A program made the translations under genes and the position numbers. A stretch of 64,000 nucleotides of DNA from Asterella californica (Eukaryota; Streptophyta; Marchantiopsida; Marchantiales; Aytoniaceae), in contig JAYKYS010000006.1 in assembly GCA_036924285.1 (NCBI GenBank), forward strand, positions 23,968,001-24,032,000, in the 5' to 3' direction. Of this stretch, positions 1 to 10,582 are shown piece by piece. Below the pieces are notes generated by a model. It was not told where the DNA came from. It ran no database searches and was given only the letters and a program-made list of their open reading frames with translations. Position 1 is the first letter of the stretch, and each line of letters opens with the position of its first letter.

Positions 1-472
1 GACCAATGGGAGTTCATAGCTCCACTTGACTGTCCTTTTGTGCCTTAAACTACCTGGTTACTTATCTACACTCATAAGCTACCACGTCAAGCCCCCTAGA
101 GTGCCAGCGTAAAACTTAAACTACCTAAAACGACACATAGCCCCGAAAAATAACTTAGATTAGCTAGAAAGCGTGCATGGGCGACAAGTAAGTACAACCC
201 ATGAGCCCAAACCCCTATCAGCATGGAAACCCTAAGTTATGTACATTGAACGTCATAGACAAGTAAGAAGTCACTTGCACAAGCGCACAAATGCTTGAAC
301 AAGATAACTAACATACTATCAGCCTACTAGGACTCAAAATAGTGTTAACACCGTATGCAAAGGTGTCAAACATATACATAAAGGACTAGAAGTAGTATGA
401 GCTAACTTCTAGAACTACTAAACCTAAGCGTCGGAGTAGAAGTCAAGCATGTAAACGCCAAATGACGCGACA
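1..472 (-). repeat. Partial LTR of family B (reverse orientation), cut by the window edge
   Basis: The stretch is closely related to 14671-15051, the outer part of the inverted solo B LTR, and ends in CGACA at 472 like that copy. It carries an extra 90 bp or so around 230-330 that the other copies lack, so it is a diverged member. The rest of the LTR, or a whole element, lies left of the window. It interrupts the family C LTR that resumes at 473. No TSD can be tested because the other end is outside the window. Confidence 0.85.
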
Positions 473-1633
473 ACGGGAAGACGGCCGAAGACGGGAAGAC
501 GGCGGAAGACATCCATCTTCCGGAAGACAGCGACCGTGAAGACCTAACCATGAATTTCCAGGTAAAGGAGTAGGTGTACCTACTAGGTAACACCAAGGTG
601 GTAGGTAGGTCGGGTAAGTCACCTAAGGTCGAAACCCCTAATCTGCGGGGAAGATGCGCAGGAAGCGCATTAGCGCATTCCAACTTCTCGCAGCAAGCAC
701 TTCTTGAGAAGATCGATTTCAGAGGGTGAGATTCGAGTGAGGAGGCAGCAAGGTGGAATTGAGTGAGGATAGGATCGATTAGAAGCCGGAAGCAAGACGA
801 GGTCGAATTGCTGAAGCGCAGGAAGCGTATTGAGTGAAGAGCGTTTCCTGTGAACCTCTCGGAAGCTGACATTGGAAGCAGCTGAGTGGAATCGGAGGTG
901 GACGACTTAATCGATTGAGGCGTAGACAGGAGCTGACGACGGAAGCCGCTCAGTGGGATCGCATTGGAGCTGGGACCAGAGCCAGAAGCGCGCGGAAGGT
1001 CGAAGACAACTCGGGAAGCAGACAGAAGATTGTAGAGGTTCTTCCCATGTTCTTTTCCCCTCCCACTGCTTCTCGCCTTTGCTTGGTATCCCCCGCGCTT
1101 CCCCGGTTGGTTGCAGGCAGCCTGATCGATTACCCCCATCCCCATTTTTCCTTTTGAGACATTGGGTGCGGAAGCGCTGCCCAATTTCTGTTAGTCATCT
1201 TCCTACTTCTTCCTGAGTTCAATTCGAGCTTCCCTACCCCTCGTCCTCAAATTGACGATCCCATCTATCAATTTCCCTATCCTACTACCCCTCTACCCCC
1301 GAAACCTTGAACAGAAGACGCTTCGGAAGATTGGAACATCTTCGGAAGACGCTTCTGAAACTTGATTGTCTTCGGAAGACTGTCTTCGGAAGTCGACTAT
1401 AACCAATTCGTATCAAGAGTGGATCTATGTTGCTTTTGTGTTAAGAGAGGCTTGGTACGAATCCTGAGTGGTGTGGTGAGTTCTTTATTATTTCGAGAAG
1501 TTGGAAGTCGGGAACCAGGCCTGTGCCTCCCGGTCTTCCAAGCTTCTCAACTCCACATCTTCCTCGAGAGACTAGAAGACTAAAAGGCTGGCAAAATGAG
1601 CGAGAAGACGTGAGGGTCCATTTCAGGTCTCTT

Positions 1634-2065
1634 CTATCCGACCCATAGCAGCCATTCCTTCTTCTTCCCAAACTTAGGAGAGAGTCGTGAGAAGACTTGC
1701 TGAATCTGGAGAGAATGGTCGAGGGTCATGTCTTCCCACCGAGCAGCAAGCTTCTTCTGAGTGCGTATGAGAGGTGAGAAGTTAGAAGAACAGAGTGCAA
1801 TTGTCTTGAGTCTGTTGTGAGGATAGACTGCGCGTAGGAAGACGAAGACAAGTGAGACCAGTGAAGGAAAGCCTGACTTCGGGAGGTCTTCCGAGAAAGA
1901 CATTGAATCGGAAACTGTCCTGGGTGTCTTCCTAGAGGCCACTGTCACCGCAGGAGCCCGCAACCATCTTCCGAACCTGTTATGCACTTTATGTTTCACG
2001 AATCTTGTATCTTCTGATAGGAAGTAGGATGTAATGCAAGGAGGGTTGTCTTCTTGGTAATCCAT
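1634..2065 (-). other. Candidate antisense ORF inside the C LTR (143 codons)
   Basis: An ATG-initiated frame on the minus strand begins with MDYQEDNPPC and runs through the conserved block upstream of the LTR-encoded ORF. The same start and most of the frame are open in C2 (6453 down to 6124, 109 codons). In C3 one inserted T near 10297 breaks it. The product has no domain I recognise. Openness may simply reflect the GAAGAC/GTCTTC composition, which is poor in stops on both strands. I list it because the start codon is kept, but a non-coding explanation is more likely. Confidence 0.2.
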
Positions 2066-2279
2066 GCGAGGCCTTGCTTAGATAGGATTGTTTAGATATA
2101 GCTCGGAAGACGAGAGCTATCTAGGAAGTACTGTTAGAATCCCAGAAGACGGAGTAGCTGTCTTCTGGAAGACTATTTTCGTCTTCTGAGAAGTAGAAGC
2201 TAGACTGTGGGCACTTGGGAAAGACTGAGCCTTCAGCTCATAGTAGGTGTTTGTGGCTTAGTGCAACAGATCTTCCAGT

Positions 2280-4560
2280 ATGACGATGTATCCTCGAGGG
2301 TTGGTGTTACGAGCAGCGGAGTTGGTCGAGGCCACGCCCTTCCTCAAGGAGTTGGGTCTCGATTTCTTCCTATGGGACTGGAACCTCGCAGACCAGGGAC
2401 TTCTGGAGGAGGTGTGGGCAGCGTTACCACCTCGCAACCGTGTACCTGCGAAGGTAGGAGTAGCTCGAGGAAGACCATCTTCCTAGACTGAAGATTGGTG
2501 GCGTAGGGCTTTCCACAGGTCAGAATCCGAGGACCGAGGGTATTGGCTTAAGAAGAAGATTTTGCTCAGGATCGTGAGTGCGTGGCATGTGCCTGGGAGC
2601 ACCACTTCGTGGAAGACAGGCAGGGTAGGAATGGGTGGAAGATCGAATCTTATCGGGAGCTGAAGAAGCGACTTCTAGCGAAGCTGTTTCTGCATCTCTT
2701 TCCCAAGGGGAAAGCGCAGAAGACGAGGTACCTTGGAGATTAGGACGTGGAGTTCCTAGAAGTTGTGTATGCTGGAGAGAATGTCAACTGGGGCGCATAC
2801 GTCCACAACTATGTACAAGCGGAGCTAGCGTACTTGGGTACCCCGGCGGGAGGACACTTGACACCTTTCCTCTGCTACTTGTACGTAGCCATGGGGGATC
2901 TTAGGAGAGATCAGTTGGCAGAGTATGGGCCAACAGGGCAACAGGAGGTGAAGGAGGAGACCTCGAAAGACGATGACCGAGCAGCAGCCGCAACTCCCTC
3001 TCCCACTCTCACCAGAAGACGCTTCTGATGAGAGAAGACGAGTCTAGTGGGTCGGAAGACGTCACGCCTCTGAGGAAGATGGGCCCTAGAAGTGTACTTA
3101 GGAAGCCCACCTCCCTCATTCATTCAGGATCGAAGTCGGACTCGGAGGAAGACCTGCTGAGTACCCGATCGGAGCAGAAGACCGCTTCTACAACACCAGG
3201 GAGTCTTCCGTAGACTCCAGAAGACAAGAGAAGAAGGGATACTCCTACTGCGATGCGGGGAAGCGCAGTGAAGAGAACCGCTCCTGCCATTAGGGATCTT
3301 CCACCCCGGAAGATGAGAAGAGTAGCTTCTTCTCGTGCGCAGAAGATGAAGGCCATTGTGGTGGAAGAGGCATCCTTGCCTCTAGAAGACAAGGTCGACA
3401 CCTCAGAGCGAGTAGTGGAGATGAACTTGTCTTCCGCAGGAAGAAGACTGGAAGAGTTCAGCGCCTTCTTCCACAAGGAGATCCAGTCAGCTATGGAGTT
3501 GCTGGAGAAGAGAGCGAAGGCTCAAGAGAGGCCCTTGCAACCTGGATTCGGTCTGCGCACCTTGCTGCGACAAGAAGAAGACTAGAAGAAGACGGAGTCG
3601 TTGGAAGCTAGTCTCCGCACCACGGAGAAGCTCGCAGTCAGATACCGGCGGAAGCAGCCGCTTCTGCCAAGGAGCTGGTACAGCTTCGGAAGAGCAACCA
3701 GGAGTTGCAGGCGCGTGTACAGCGGCGCGATCAGGAGGTCCTCCGAGTGCATGAGAAGATCACCGCCCTCGCAGAGGAGAAGATGGCATGTGAAGCAGCA
3801 GGAAGCCGCAGAAGCGCGAGTTGCAGTTGAGAAGACGCAGCAGGAAGCAGCGGAGGCTCGTGCACAGGAGATGCTAGAACAGTCGGTGGAAGCGCTTCGG
3901 AAGAAGTTTAACTTCACCGCGGGTAGGAAGTTACTTACCCTGGCTAGAGGATGCGACAGCGAGTCCAAGACAATGTTCATGGAATGCCGAGAGAGCATGT
4001 TCAGGTACTTGGATCGGCAGATAGAGGGAGTGAAGACACTCTATGGTCTTTCCTCGCTCCCGACACCTGCAACTGCATCTTCTCAAGCTCCAGCACCATC
4101 GACTGAATCCGGAATGGAGAAGGAGGAGTTCGACCTCGCTGTGCACTTGGTAGTGATAGCATTGGAAGCCGAGAAGACTCCGGAAGACGCCCCGGAAGAC
4201 AAGATGTCTTCTGGAAGACAGGAAGACGAGCCGTCTTCCCAGGTATTCCGCGTGGAGGAAGCGACTTCCCCGGACCCCTATGATGTCGTCATGGTCCCTA
4301 GTCCCGCACCAGTACCTCAGAAGATGGAGGAAGCACCACTCGACCCAGCTTCCCAGAAGACGCTTCTGTCTTCTGAAGCAGAAGCCGAAGCCGAGGAAGA
4401 CGCAGCAGCAGCAACAGCAGGGCCAGCGAAGAGCAATGAGGAGGAAGCTACCTCAGTGACACCCGAGGTAAGCGCAGGGTTTCCCAGCCCATCAGAAGCC
4501 GAGCTAGTAGCCCCGATAGGAGTAGATCAGGTAGAGATTGTCACCGAGCAATCAGAGTAG
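2280..4560 (+). pseudogene. LTR-encoded coiled-coil protein of family C, copy 1 (broken)
   Basis: This is the C1 copy of the ORF inside the LTR. It starts at the ATG shared by all three copies (MTMYPRG) and is open to a TAG at 2484-2486 where the other copies have a Trp codon. Homology continues through the N-terminal domain, with a frame change before 2747, then the acidic and Ser-rich linker (SSGSEDV, 3034 on), a basic block (PRKMRRVASS, near 3310), a coiled coil (3400-3920) and an acidic tail ending at the TAG at 4558-4560. The tail is the best preserved of the three: 3601-4560 has no stop and includes a segment around 4200 that is deleted in C3. Function is unknown; the architecture suggests a structural or nucleic-acid-binding accessory protein. 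Confidence 0.7.
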
Positions 4561-5316
4561 CTAGTAACCGAAGTTGACAATTCCAGATTTAGTAGGATCA
4601 AACATGCTATCTTAAGGATGGCAGTTTCAAGTGTAAAATTAGTAGACAGCCATGTGGCAGAGTAGGAAGCGCAAAGACAGGCAGGGGAAACCGTTTGCAT
4701 GTGGAGAGGTAGTTTTCTCTCCCCGGTGGTGGTTCCTCTGTGTTCTCATGGCAGCGACATAAGTAGGATCGTAGAGTAGGAATTCGGGCTGCCACCACAC
4801 GCTCATACACATCTTTCAGTGCAGTCAGAGACACATGAGTTGAGTAGGTCACCCACACTACACCCGATGTTAGAGACATACAAAGAGACTAGGATTATAC
4901 CGGAAGGGTCTGCACGTTCGTTACTAGCAGTGGTTCGAGAATGTAGACAGAGGTAGTTGACAGTCTAGGAGCAGGGAACGGCATCCTCGTGCAGTCCTGC
5001 TGGTTAGACTGATGTGTCGAGGAGTAGGGACAGACAGTAAAGGGAGCGAGCTTCCCAACACCTATGTACCTTCTTCTCGGGGAATGGATTGCTGATTTGA
5101 GTGCAGAAGCTTAATTCGTGTCTTTTGGGTGGTGGATTTCCTTGAATTCGCTCCCAATTGTGCATGGGAAGTGTTCTCTTTGAGTGGCGGTGACTGTCAG
5201 CAGGTGTAGCATTGTAGCTTGACTCGTTCAGTAGAGCACTTGGGATCTGCGTACAGACGATCTTATGGGTAAGGGATCCTAGAAGACAGAGTAGTCAAAG
5301 CAGCGAAGTGAAGAAG

Positions 5317-7797
5317 TGTGGTGCCCACAAATTACAAGATTCATGAATTTTTAAAATTTTTAAGATTAATAACTTGTTTGTATAACTGAAGAAGCGTTGT
5401 TACTTAAGACTACTGCTTCCTTAGAAGGAAGATGATCTTATGAGCTTTTTAATAAGAAGTTGACTTCTTCGGAAGACGACCGTCTTCCGGGAAGCGTCTT
5501 CTCAGTTGCGTCTTCGGAAGACGAGAAGACGGCGGAAGACACCCATCTTCCGGAAGACAGTGACCGCGAAGGCCTAACCATGAGTTTGTAGGTAAAAGAG
5601 TGGGTGTACCTACTAGGTAACACCAAGGTGGTAGGTAGGTCGGGTAAGCCACCTAGGGTCGAAACCCTTAATCTGCGAGGAAGATGCGCAGGAAGCGCAT
5701 TAGCGCATTCCAACTTCCCGTAGCAAGCGCGCTCTTGAGAAGATTGGAACATCTTCGGAAGACTGTCTTCGGAAGTCGACTGTAACCAATTCGTATCAAG
5801 AGTGGATTTGTGTTGCTTTTGTGTTAAGAGAGGCTTGGTACGAATCCTGAGTGGCTTGGTGAGTTGTTTTGTTATTTTGAGAAGTTGGAAGTCGAGAACT
5901 AGACCTGTGCCTCCCGGTCTTCCAAGCTTCTCAACTCCACATCTTCCTCGAGAGACTAGAAGACTGAAAGGCTGGCAAAATGAGCGAGAAGACGTGAGGG
6001 TCCATTTCGGGTCTCTTCTGTCCGACCCATAGCAGCCATTCCTTCTTCTTCCCAAACTTAAGAGAGAGTCGTGAGAAGACTTACTTGCTGAATCTGGAGA
6101 GAATGGTCGAGGGTCATGTCTTCTCACCGAGCAGCAAGCTTCTTCTGAGTGCGTATGAGAGGTGAGAAGTCAGAAGAACAGAGTGCAAATGTCTTGAGTC
6201 TGTTGTGAGGATAGACTGCGCGTAGGAAGACGAAGACAAGTGAGACCATTGAAGAGAAGTCTGACTTCGGGAGGTCTTCCGAGAAAGACATTGAATCGGA
6301 AACTGTCTCGGGTGTCTTCCTAGAGGCCACTGTCACCGCAGGAGCCCGCAACCATCTTCTGAACCTGTTATGCACTTTATGTTTCGTGAATCTTGTATCT
6401 TCTGATAGGAAGTAGGATGTAATGTAAGGAGGGTTGTCTTCTTGGTAATCCATGCGAGGCCTTGCTTAGATAGGGTTGTTTAGATATAGCTCGGAAGACG
6501 AGAGCTATCTAGGAAGTACTGTTAGAATCTCGGAAGACGGAGTAGCTGTCTTCTGGAAGACTAGTTTCGTCTTCTGAGAAGTAGAAGCTAGATTGTGGGC
6601 ACTTGGGAAAGACTGAGCCTTCAGCTCATAGTAGGTGCTTGTGGCTTAGTGCAACAGATCTTCTAGTATGTCGATGCATCCTCGAGGGTTGGTGTTACCA
6701 GCAGCAGAGTTGGCCGAGGCCACGCCCTTCCTCAAGGAGTTGGGTCTCGATTTCTTCCTATGGGACTGGAACCTCGCAGACCAGGGACTTCTGGAGGAGG
6801 TGTGGGCAGCGTTACCACCTCGCAACCGTGTACCTGCGAAGGCAGGAGTAGCTCGAGGAAAACCATCTTCCTGGACTGAAGATTGGTGGCGCAGGGCTTT
6901 TCACAAGCCAGAATCCGAGGACCGAGGGTATTGGTTTGAGAAGAAGATTTTGCCCAGGGTCGTGAGTATGTGGCATGTGCCTGGGAGCACCACTTGTCTT
7001 TTCGTGGAAGACAAGCAGGGTAGGAATGGGTGGAAGATCGAATCTTACCGGGAGCCGAAGAAGCGACTTCTGGCGAAGCTGTTTCTGCATCTCTTTCCCA
7101 AGGAGAAAGCGCAGAAGACGAGGTACCTTGGAGATCAGGACGTAGAGTTCCTGGAAGCAGTGTGGGATAAAAGAGTGCCCATCTACTGGGGCGCATACGT
7201 CCACAACTATGTACAGGCGGAGCTAGCGTACTTGGGTACCCCGGCGGGAGGACACTTGACACCTTTCCTCTGCTACTTGTACGTAGCCATGAGGGATCTT
7301 AGGGGAGATCAGCTGGCGGAGTATGGACCAACAGGGCAACAGGAGGTGAAGGAGGAGATCTCGGAAGACGATGATTGAGCAGCAGCCGCAACTCCCCCTC
7401 CCACTATGATGTCACAGCTGAGGCCCGGCTCTCACCAGAAGACGCTTCTGGTGAGGGAAGACGAGTCTAGTGGGTCGGAAGACGTCACGCCACCGAGGAA
7501 GATGGGTCCTAGAAGTGTACCTAGGAAGCCCACCTCCTTCATTCATTCAGGATCGGAGTCCGACTCGGAAGAAGAACTGCTGAGTACCCGATCGGAGCAG
7601 AAGACCGCTTCTGCAACACCTAGGAGTCTTCCGAAGACTCCAGAAGACAAGAGAAGACGGGATTTCTAGGCAAAACCCGTGTGTTTGTGTGTTTGAACAG
7701 ACCTTAGAACTTAGAGCAGTGTTACTTGTGCAAATCCTCTGTGAGAACGATATCTTGTATACTAAATGAGCAAAAGGAGTAATCTTGCGACACTACA
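5317..7797 (+). repeat. 5' LTR of C2 (internally deleted)
   Basis: The LTR begins TGTGGTGCCCAC and ends CACTACA, the same termini as C3 (9459 and 24258). It is 2481 bp against about 5.0 kb for C3, because roughly 2.8 kb was lost between two GAGAAGA motifs; the junction is near 7650-7665. It is followed 21 bp later by a primer binding site, which proves its position as a 5' LTR. It contains the LTR-encoded ORF (6668 on). The first 120 bases from 5461 contain eight copies of GAAGAC or GTCTTC. Confidence 0.85.
6668..7669 (+). pseudogene. LTR-encoded protein of family C, copy 2 (N-terminal half, truncated by deletion)
   Basis: The frame is open from ATG 6668 (MSMHPRG) to TGA 7376-7378 (236 codons), giving the most complete N-terminal domain of the three copies. 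The domain is rich in Trp and aromatic residues: FFLWDWNL near residue 30, WTEDWWRRAF near 70, NGWKIESYREPKKR near 120 and TPAGGHLTPFLCYLYVAM near 195. The TGA replaces the CGA seen at the same point in C3. Homology to the Ser/acidic linker continues (7406-7669), then stops at the LTR deletion, so the coiled coil and tail are gone. Differences from C3 are mostly conservative (K/R, V/I, F/Y, D/N), which suggests the protein was under selection while the family was active. Confidence 0.75.
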
Positions 7798-7818
7798 TAT
7801 AGTGAGCACCATTTATTT

Positions 7819-7836
7819 TGGCGCCGCTGCCGAGGA
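7819..7836 (+). promoter_or_regulatory. Primer binding site of C2, tRNA-Asp type
   Basis: TGGCGCCGCTGCCGAGGA is complementary to the 3' end of plant tRNA-Asp except for two positions (consensus TGGCGCCGTTGCCGGGGA, known from Athila-type elements). It lies 21 bp after the LTR end, a longer gap than usual. Confidence 0.8.
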
Positions 7837-8137
7837 TTTCATCTTAGTAACTTCTGTTCTAAGCTTCCTGGATCTGTGTGCCAGTAGTTAGTTTCATTCC
7901 GAACTAACTTCAATTGTAGTTGAATGTGTTGTGGGACTCTATTTTGCTAGAAGACAGGGACCGCAACCAGAAGCTGATAAGATACATCAGGGAGAGTGGA
8001 AGGAGCCGCTTCTCTACTTCCAAGAGCTTCTTGGAAGACTTGATCTTGGAAGACTGCAGTGAGTACAACAGAAAGTAGGAGAAGAAGACGTTCCGAACAT
8101 GTGATCGGTTGTTTAGACATCCAGTCTCCCGGATCTA

Positions 8138-9458
8138 GTGGTAGAAGAAGAGGGACATCTGTTCTCAGCACTCTGGTGGATGCCTCCGACCAGAGGAAGA
8201 AGCAGAAGACGCACGGGTAAAGATCCTGAGTGGGTAAATTCACCCCAGCGAACCGCTTCTAGAGAGCAGCGGATATCCCTGAGACACCAAAAGAAAGAAG
8301 AAGAGCTCAGGAAGATCCGATCAGTAGAGTTGGAAGAGCCTTCCATCTCGAGCATAATCTTTGGCGAAGACAGAAACCAACCGGGTGATCACGTGTATAA
8401 AGTAGATTTTGGTACTGGTTACTCGAAAGACGTCTTCTCAAGTGCGGAAGAAGCTTCTCAAGGTGAAGGAAGACTGGAGGAGATTGTTCCAAACGTCTCG
8501 GAAGATAGCAGTGACAGTAGCTCTGACTCAGAAGACGACCTTCGTGATTCAGACAGGCCTGGACCTTCGAGAAGACCATCTCCACCACCTGGACCTGAGG
8601 AAGGAAGAAGTGGGCAGTCGCACCAGCCGACAGTCGACATGGCTTCCCACACTCGGCAGAAGTACCATCCGTACGACGATGATGCTGACGTGGACGACTT
8701 TATCACGATGTTCAAGACCATCTCTCGATCCAACAAGGAAGACTCTGATGTCGACAGACTCCGTGTATTTCCTAGTTTGATCGTAGGGAAGGGAAGGAAA
8801 TGGATGAGTAAGATGTTGATGGTGTAGTAATGGCCGCTTGGGCTACTCTGAAGGCAACTTTTCTGAAGAGGTTCAGAGGAGTGGGCTATGATCGGATGAC
8901 CCTCATAGAACTTCAGAGACTCGAACGGAAGAAGAAAGAGACACTGCGGGATTACACCGAGAGGTTTGAAGATCTCCTGGATCACATCCCTCAGAACCAA
9001 GGAAGACCCGGTTACTGTGCTCAGCAAGCCGTGGACTGGTATTTGGGAGGATTGTCTCAGGATATGGAATTGTTCTGCAGAAGAGGAGGAGGTGATGATT
9101 TAGTAGAAGTACAGAAGCATGCCGAGCAGTATGAAACCTCGAGCATCACTCAGAATATGACGAAAGACAGAGGGAAGACCTCGAAGAAGTCCAAGAAGTC
9201 GAAGAAGTCTTCTAGGAAGTCCAAGAGGAAGTCCAAGTCCACTGAAACTGATAACAGTGATTCGGAAGCATCCTCTACTTCTGAAGAGTCTATTGTCGAA
9301 AGTTCAGAATCCGAATCTGAACAAGAGAAGAAGACGCGGAAGAAGAAGAAGGAGTAGACGCGAGCAAGGGAGGAAGTTGTGCAGAAAATGCCTCATACTC
9401 AGATCATACAGTCTGCACCTGATCCCCGCATCGATGAGGTTCTGAAGTAGTTTGCCGA
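8138..9458 (+). pseudogene. C2 gag, N-terminal and capsid part (split by C3)
   Basis: The first frame (to 8827) holds an acidic, Ser-rich stretch (SEDSSDSSSDSEDD) and a segment ending in KGRKWMSKM. A frame change near 8825 leads into a clear retrotransposon gag domain (ATLKATFLKRF, then LRDYTERFEDLLDHIP), followed by a Lys/Ser-rich region (KKSKKSKKSSRKSKRKSKS near 9185-9235) and a TAG at 9355-9357. Gag homology continues to 9458, where the C3 LTR is inserted. An open stretch at about 7890-8070 in another frame may be the original N terminus. No ATG can be chosen with confidence. Confidence 0.75.
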
Positions 9459-10582
9459 TGTGGTGCCCACAAATTACAGTATTCACGAATTTTTGAAATT
9501 TTTAAGATTAATAACTTATTTGTATAACTGAAGAAGCGTTATTACTTAAGATTACGGCTTCTTTAGCAGGAAGATGATCTTATGAGCTTTTTGTAATAAG
9601 AAGCTTTCGGAAAACGTCTTCACGGAAGACGGCAGAAGACGGAAGACGCTCCGAAAGATTGGAACATCTTCGGAAGACTGTCTTCGGAAGTCGACTGTAC
9701 ACAATTCGTATCAAGAGTGGATTTGCTTTGCTTTTGTGTTAAGAGAGGCTTGGTACGAATCCTGAGTGGCTTGGTGAGTTGTTTTGTTATTTCGAGAAGT
9801 TGGAACTCGGGAACTAGGCCTATGCCTCCCGGTCTTCCAAGTTTCTCAACTCCACATCTTCCTAGAGAGACTAGAAGACTGAAAGGCTGGCAAAATGAGC
9901 GAGAAGACGTGAGGGTCCATTCGGGTCTCTTCTGTCCGATCCATAGCAGCTATTCCTTCTTCTTCCCGAACTTAGAAGAGAGTCGTGAGAATACTTGCTG
10001 GCAGAATCTGGAGAGAATGGTCGAGGGTCATGTCTTCCCACCGAGCAGCAAGCTTCTTCTGAGTGCGTATGAGAAGTGAGAAGTCAGAAGAACAGAGTGC
10101 AATTGTCTTGAGTCTGTTGTGAGGATAGATTGCGCGTAGGAAGACGAAGACAGGTGAGACCAGTGAAGGGAAGTCTGACTTCGAGAAGTCTTCCGAGAAA
10201 GACATTGAATCGGAAGCTGTCCCGAGTGTCTTCCCAGAGGCCACTGTCATCGCAGGAGCCCGCAACCGACTTCTGAACTTGTCATGCAGTTTATGTTTTC
10301 ACGAATCTTGTATCTTCTGATAGGAAGTAGGATGTAATGCAAGGTGAGTTGTCTTCTTGGTAATCCATGCGAGGCCTTGCTTAGTTAGGATTGATTAGAT
10401 ATAGCTCGGAAGACGAGAGCTATCTAGGAAGTACAGTTAGAATCCCGGAAGACGGAGTAGCTGTCTTCTGGAAGACTAGTTTCGTCTTCTGAGAAGTAGA
10501 AGCTAGACTGTGGGCGCTTGGGAAGGACTGAGCCTTCAGCTCATAGTAGGTGCTTGTGGCTTAGTGCAACAGATCTTCCAGC

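Larger units (their letters stand above)
473..5316 (+). mobile_element. C1: family C giant LTR, truncated at both ends
   Basis: The segment aligns in order with the C2 5' LTR and the C3 solo LTR: GAAGAC-rich leader (480-700, as at 5500-5740), the block with GATTGGAACATCTTCGGAAG (1330, also 5740 and 9655), the LTR-encoded ORF (2280-4560) and the non-coding tail (4561-5316, as at 12874-13700). The first part of the LTR is missing because the B-like LTR at 1-472 sits there. The right end is cut where C2 begins, after AGAAG. Compared with C2 it has about 600 extra bases at 715-1330, with no reading frame I recognise. Confidence 0.85.

Noticed and set aside
402..1184. 260-codon minus-strand frame in the C1 leader
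   Set aside because: It runs from family C sequence across the boundary into the B-like LTR and is not kept in C2 or C3; the GAAGAC composition lacks stops on both strands.
5438..6127. 229-codon minus-strand frame in the C2 LTR
   Set aside because: The matching region in C1 and C3 is broken differently, it crosses several repeat blocks, and no conserved start exists.
9717..10079. Sense frame beginning near LLCFCVKRGLVRIL in C3, with relatives at 1362 and 5802
   Set aside because: The frame changes between copies (different C termini after a few dozen residues) and has no ATG; it is conserved DNA, not a conserved protein.
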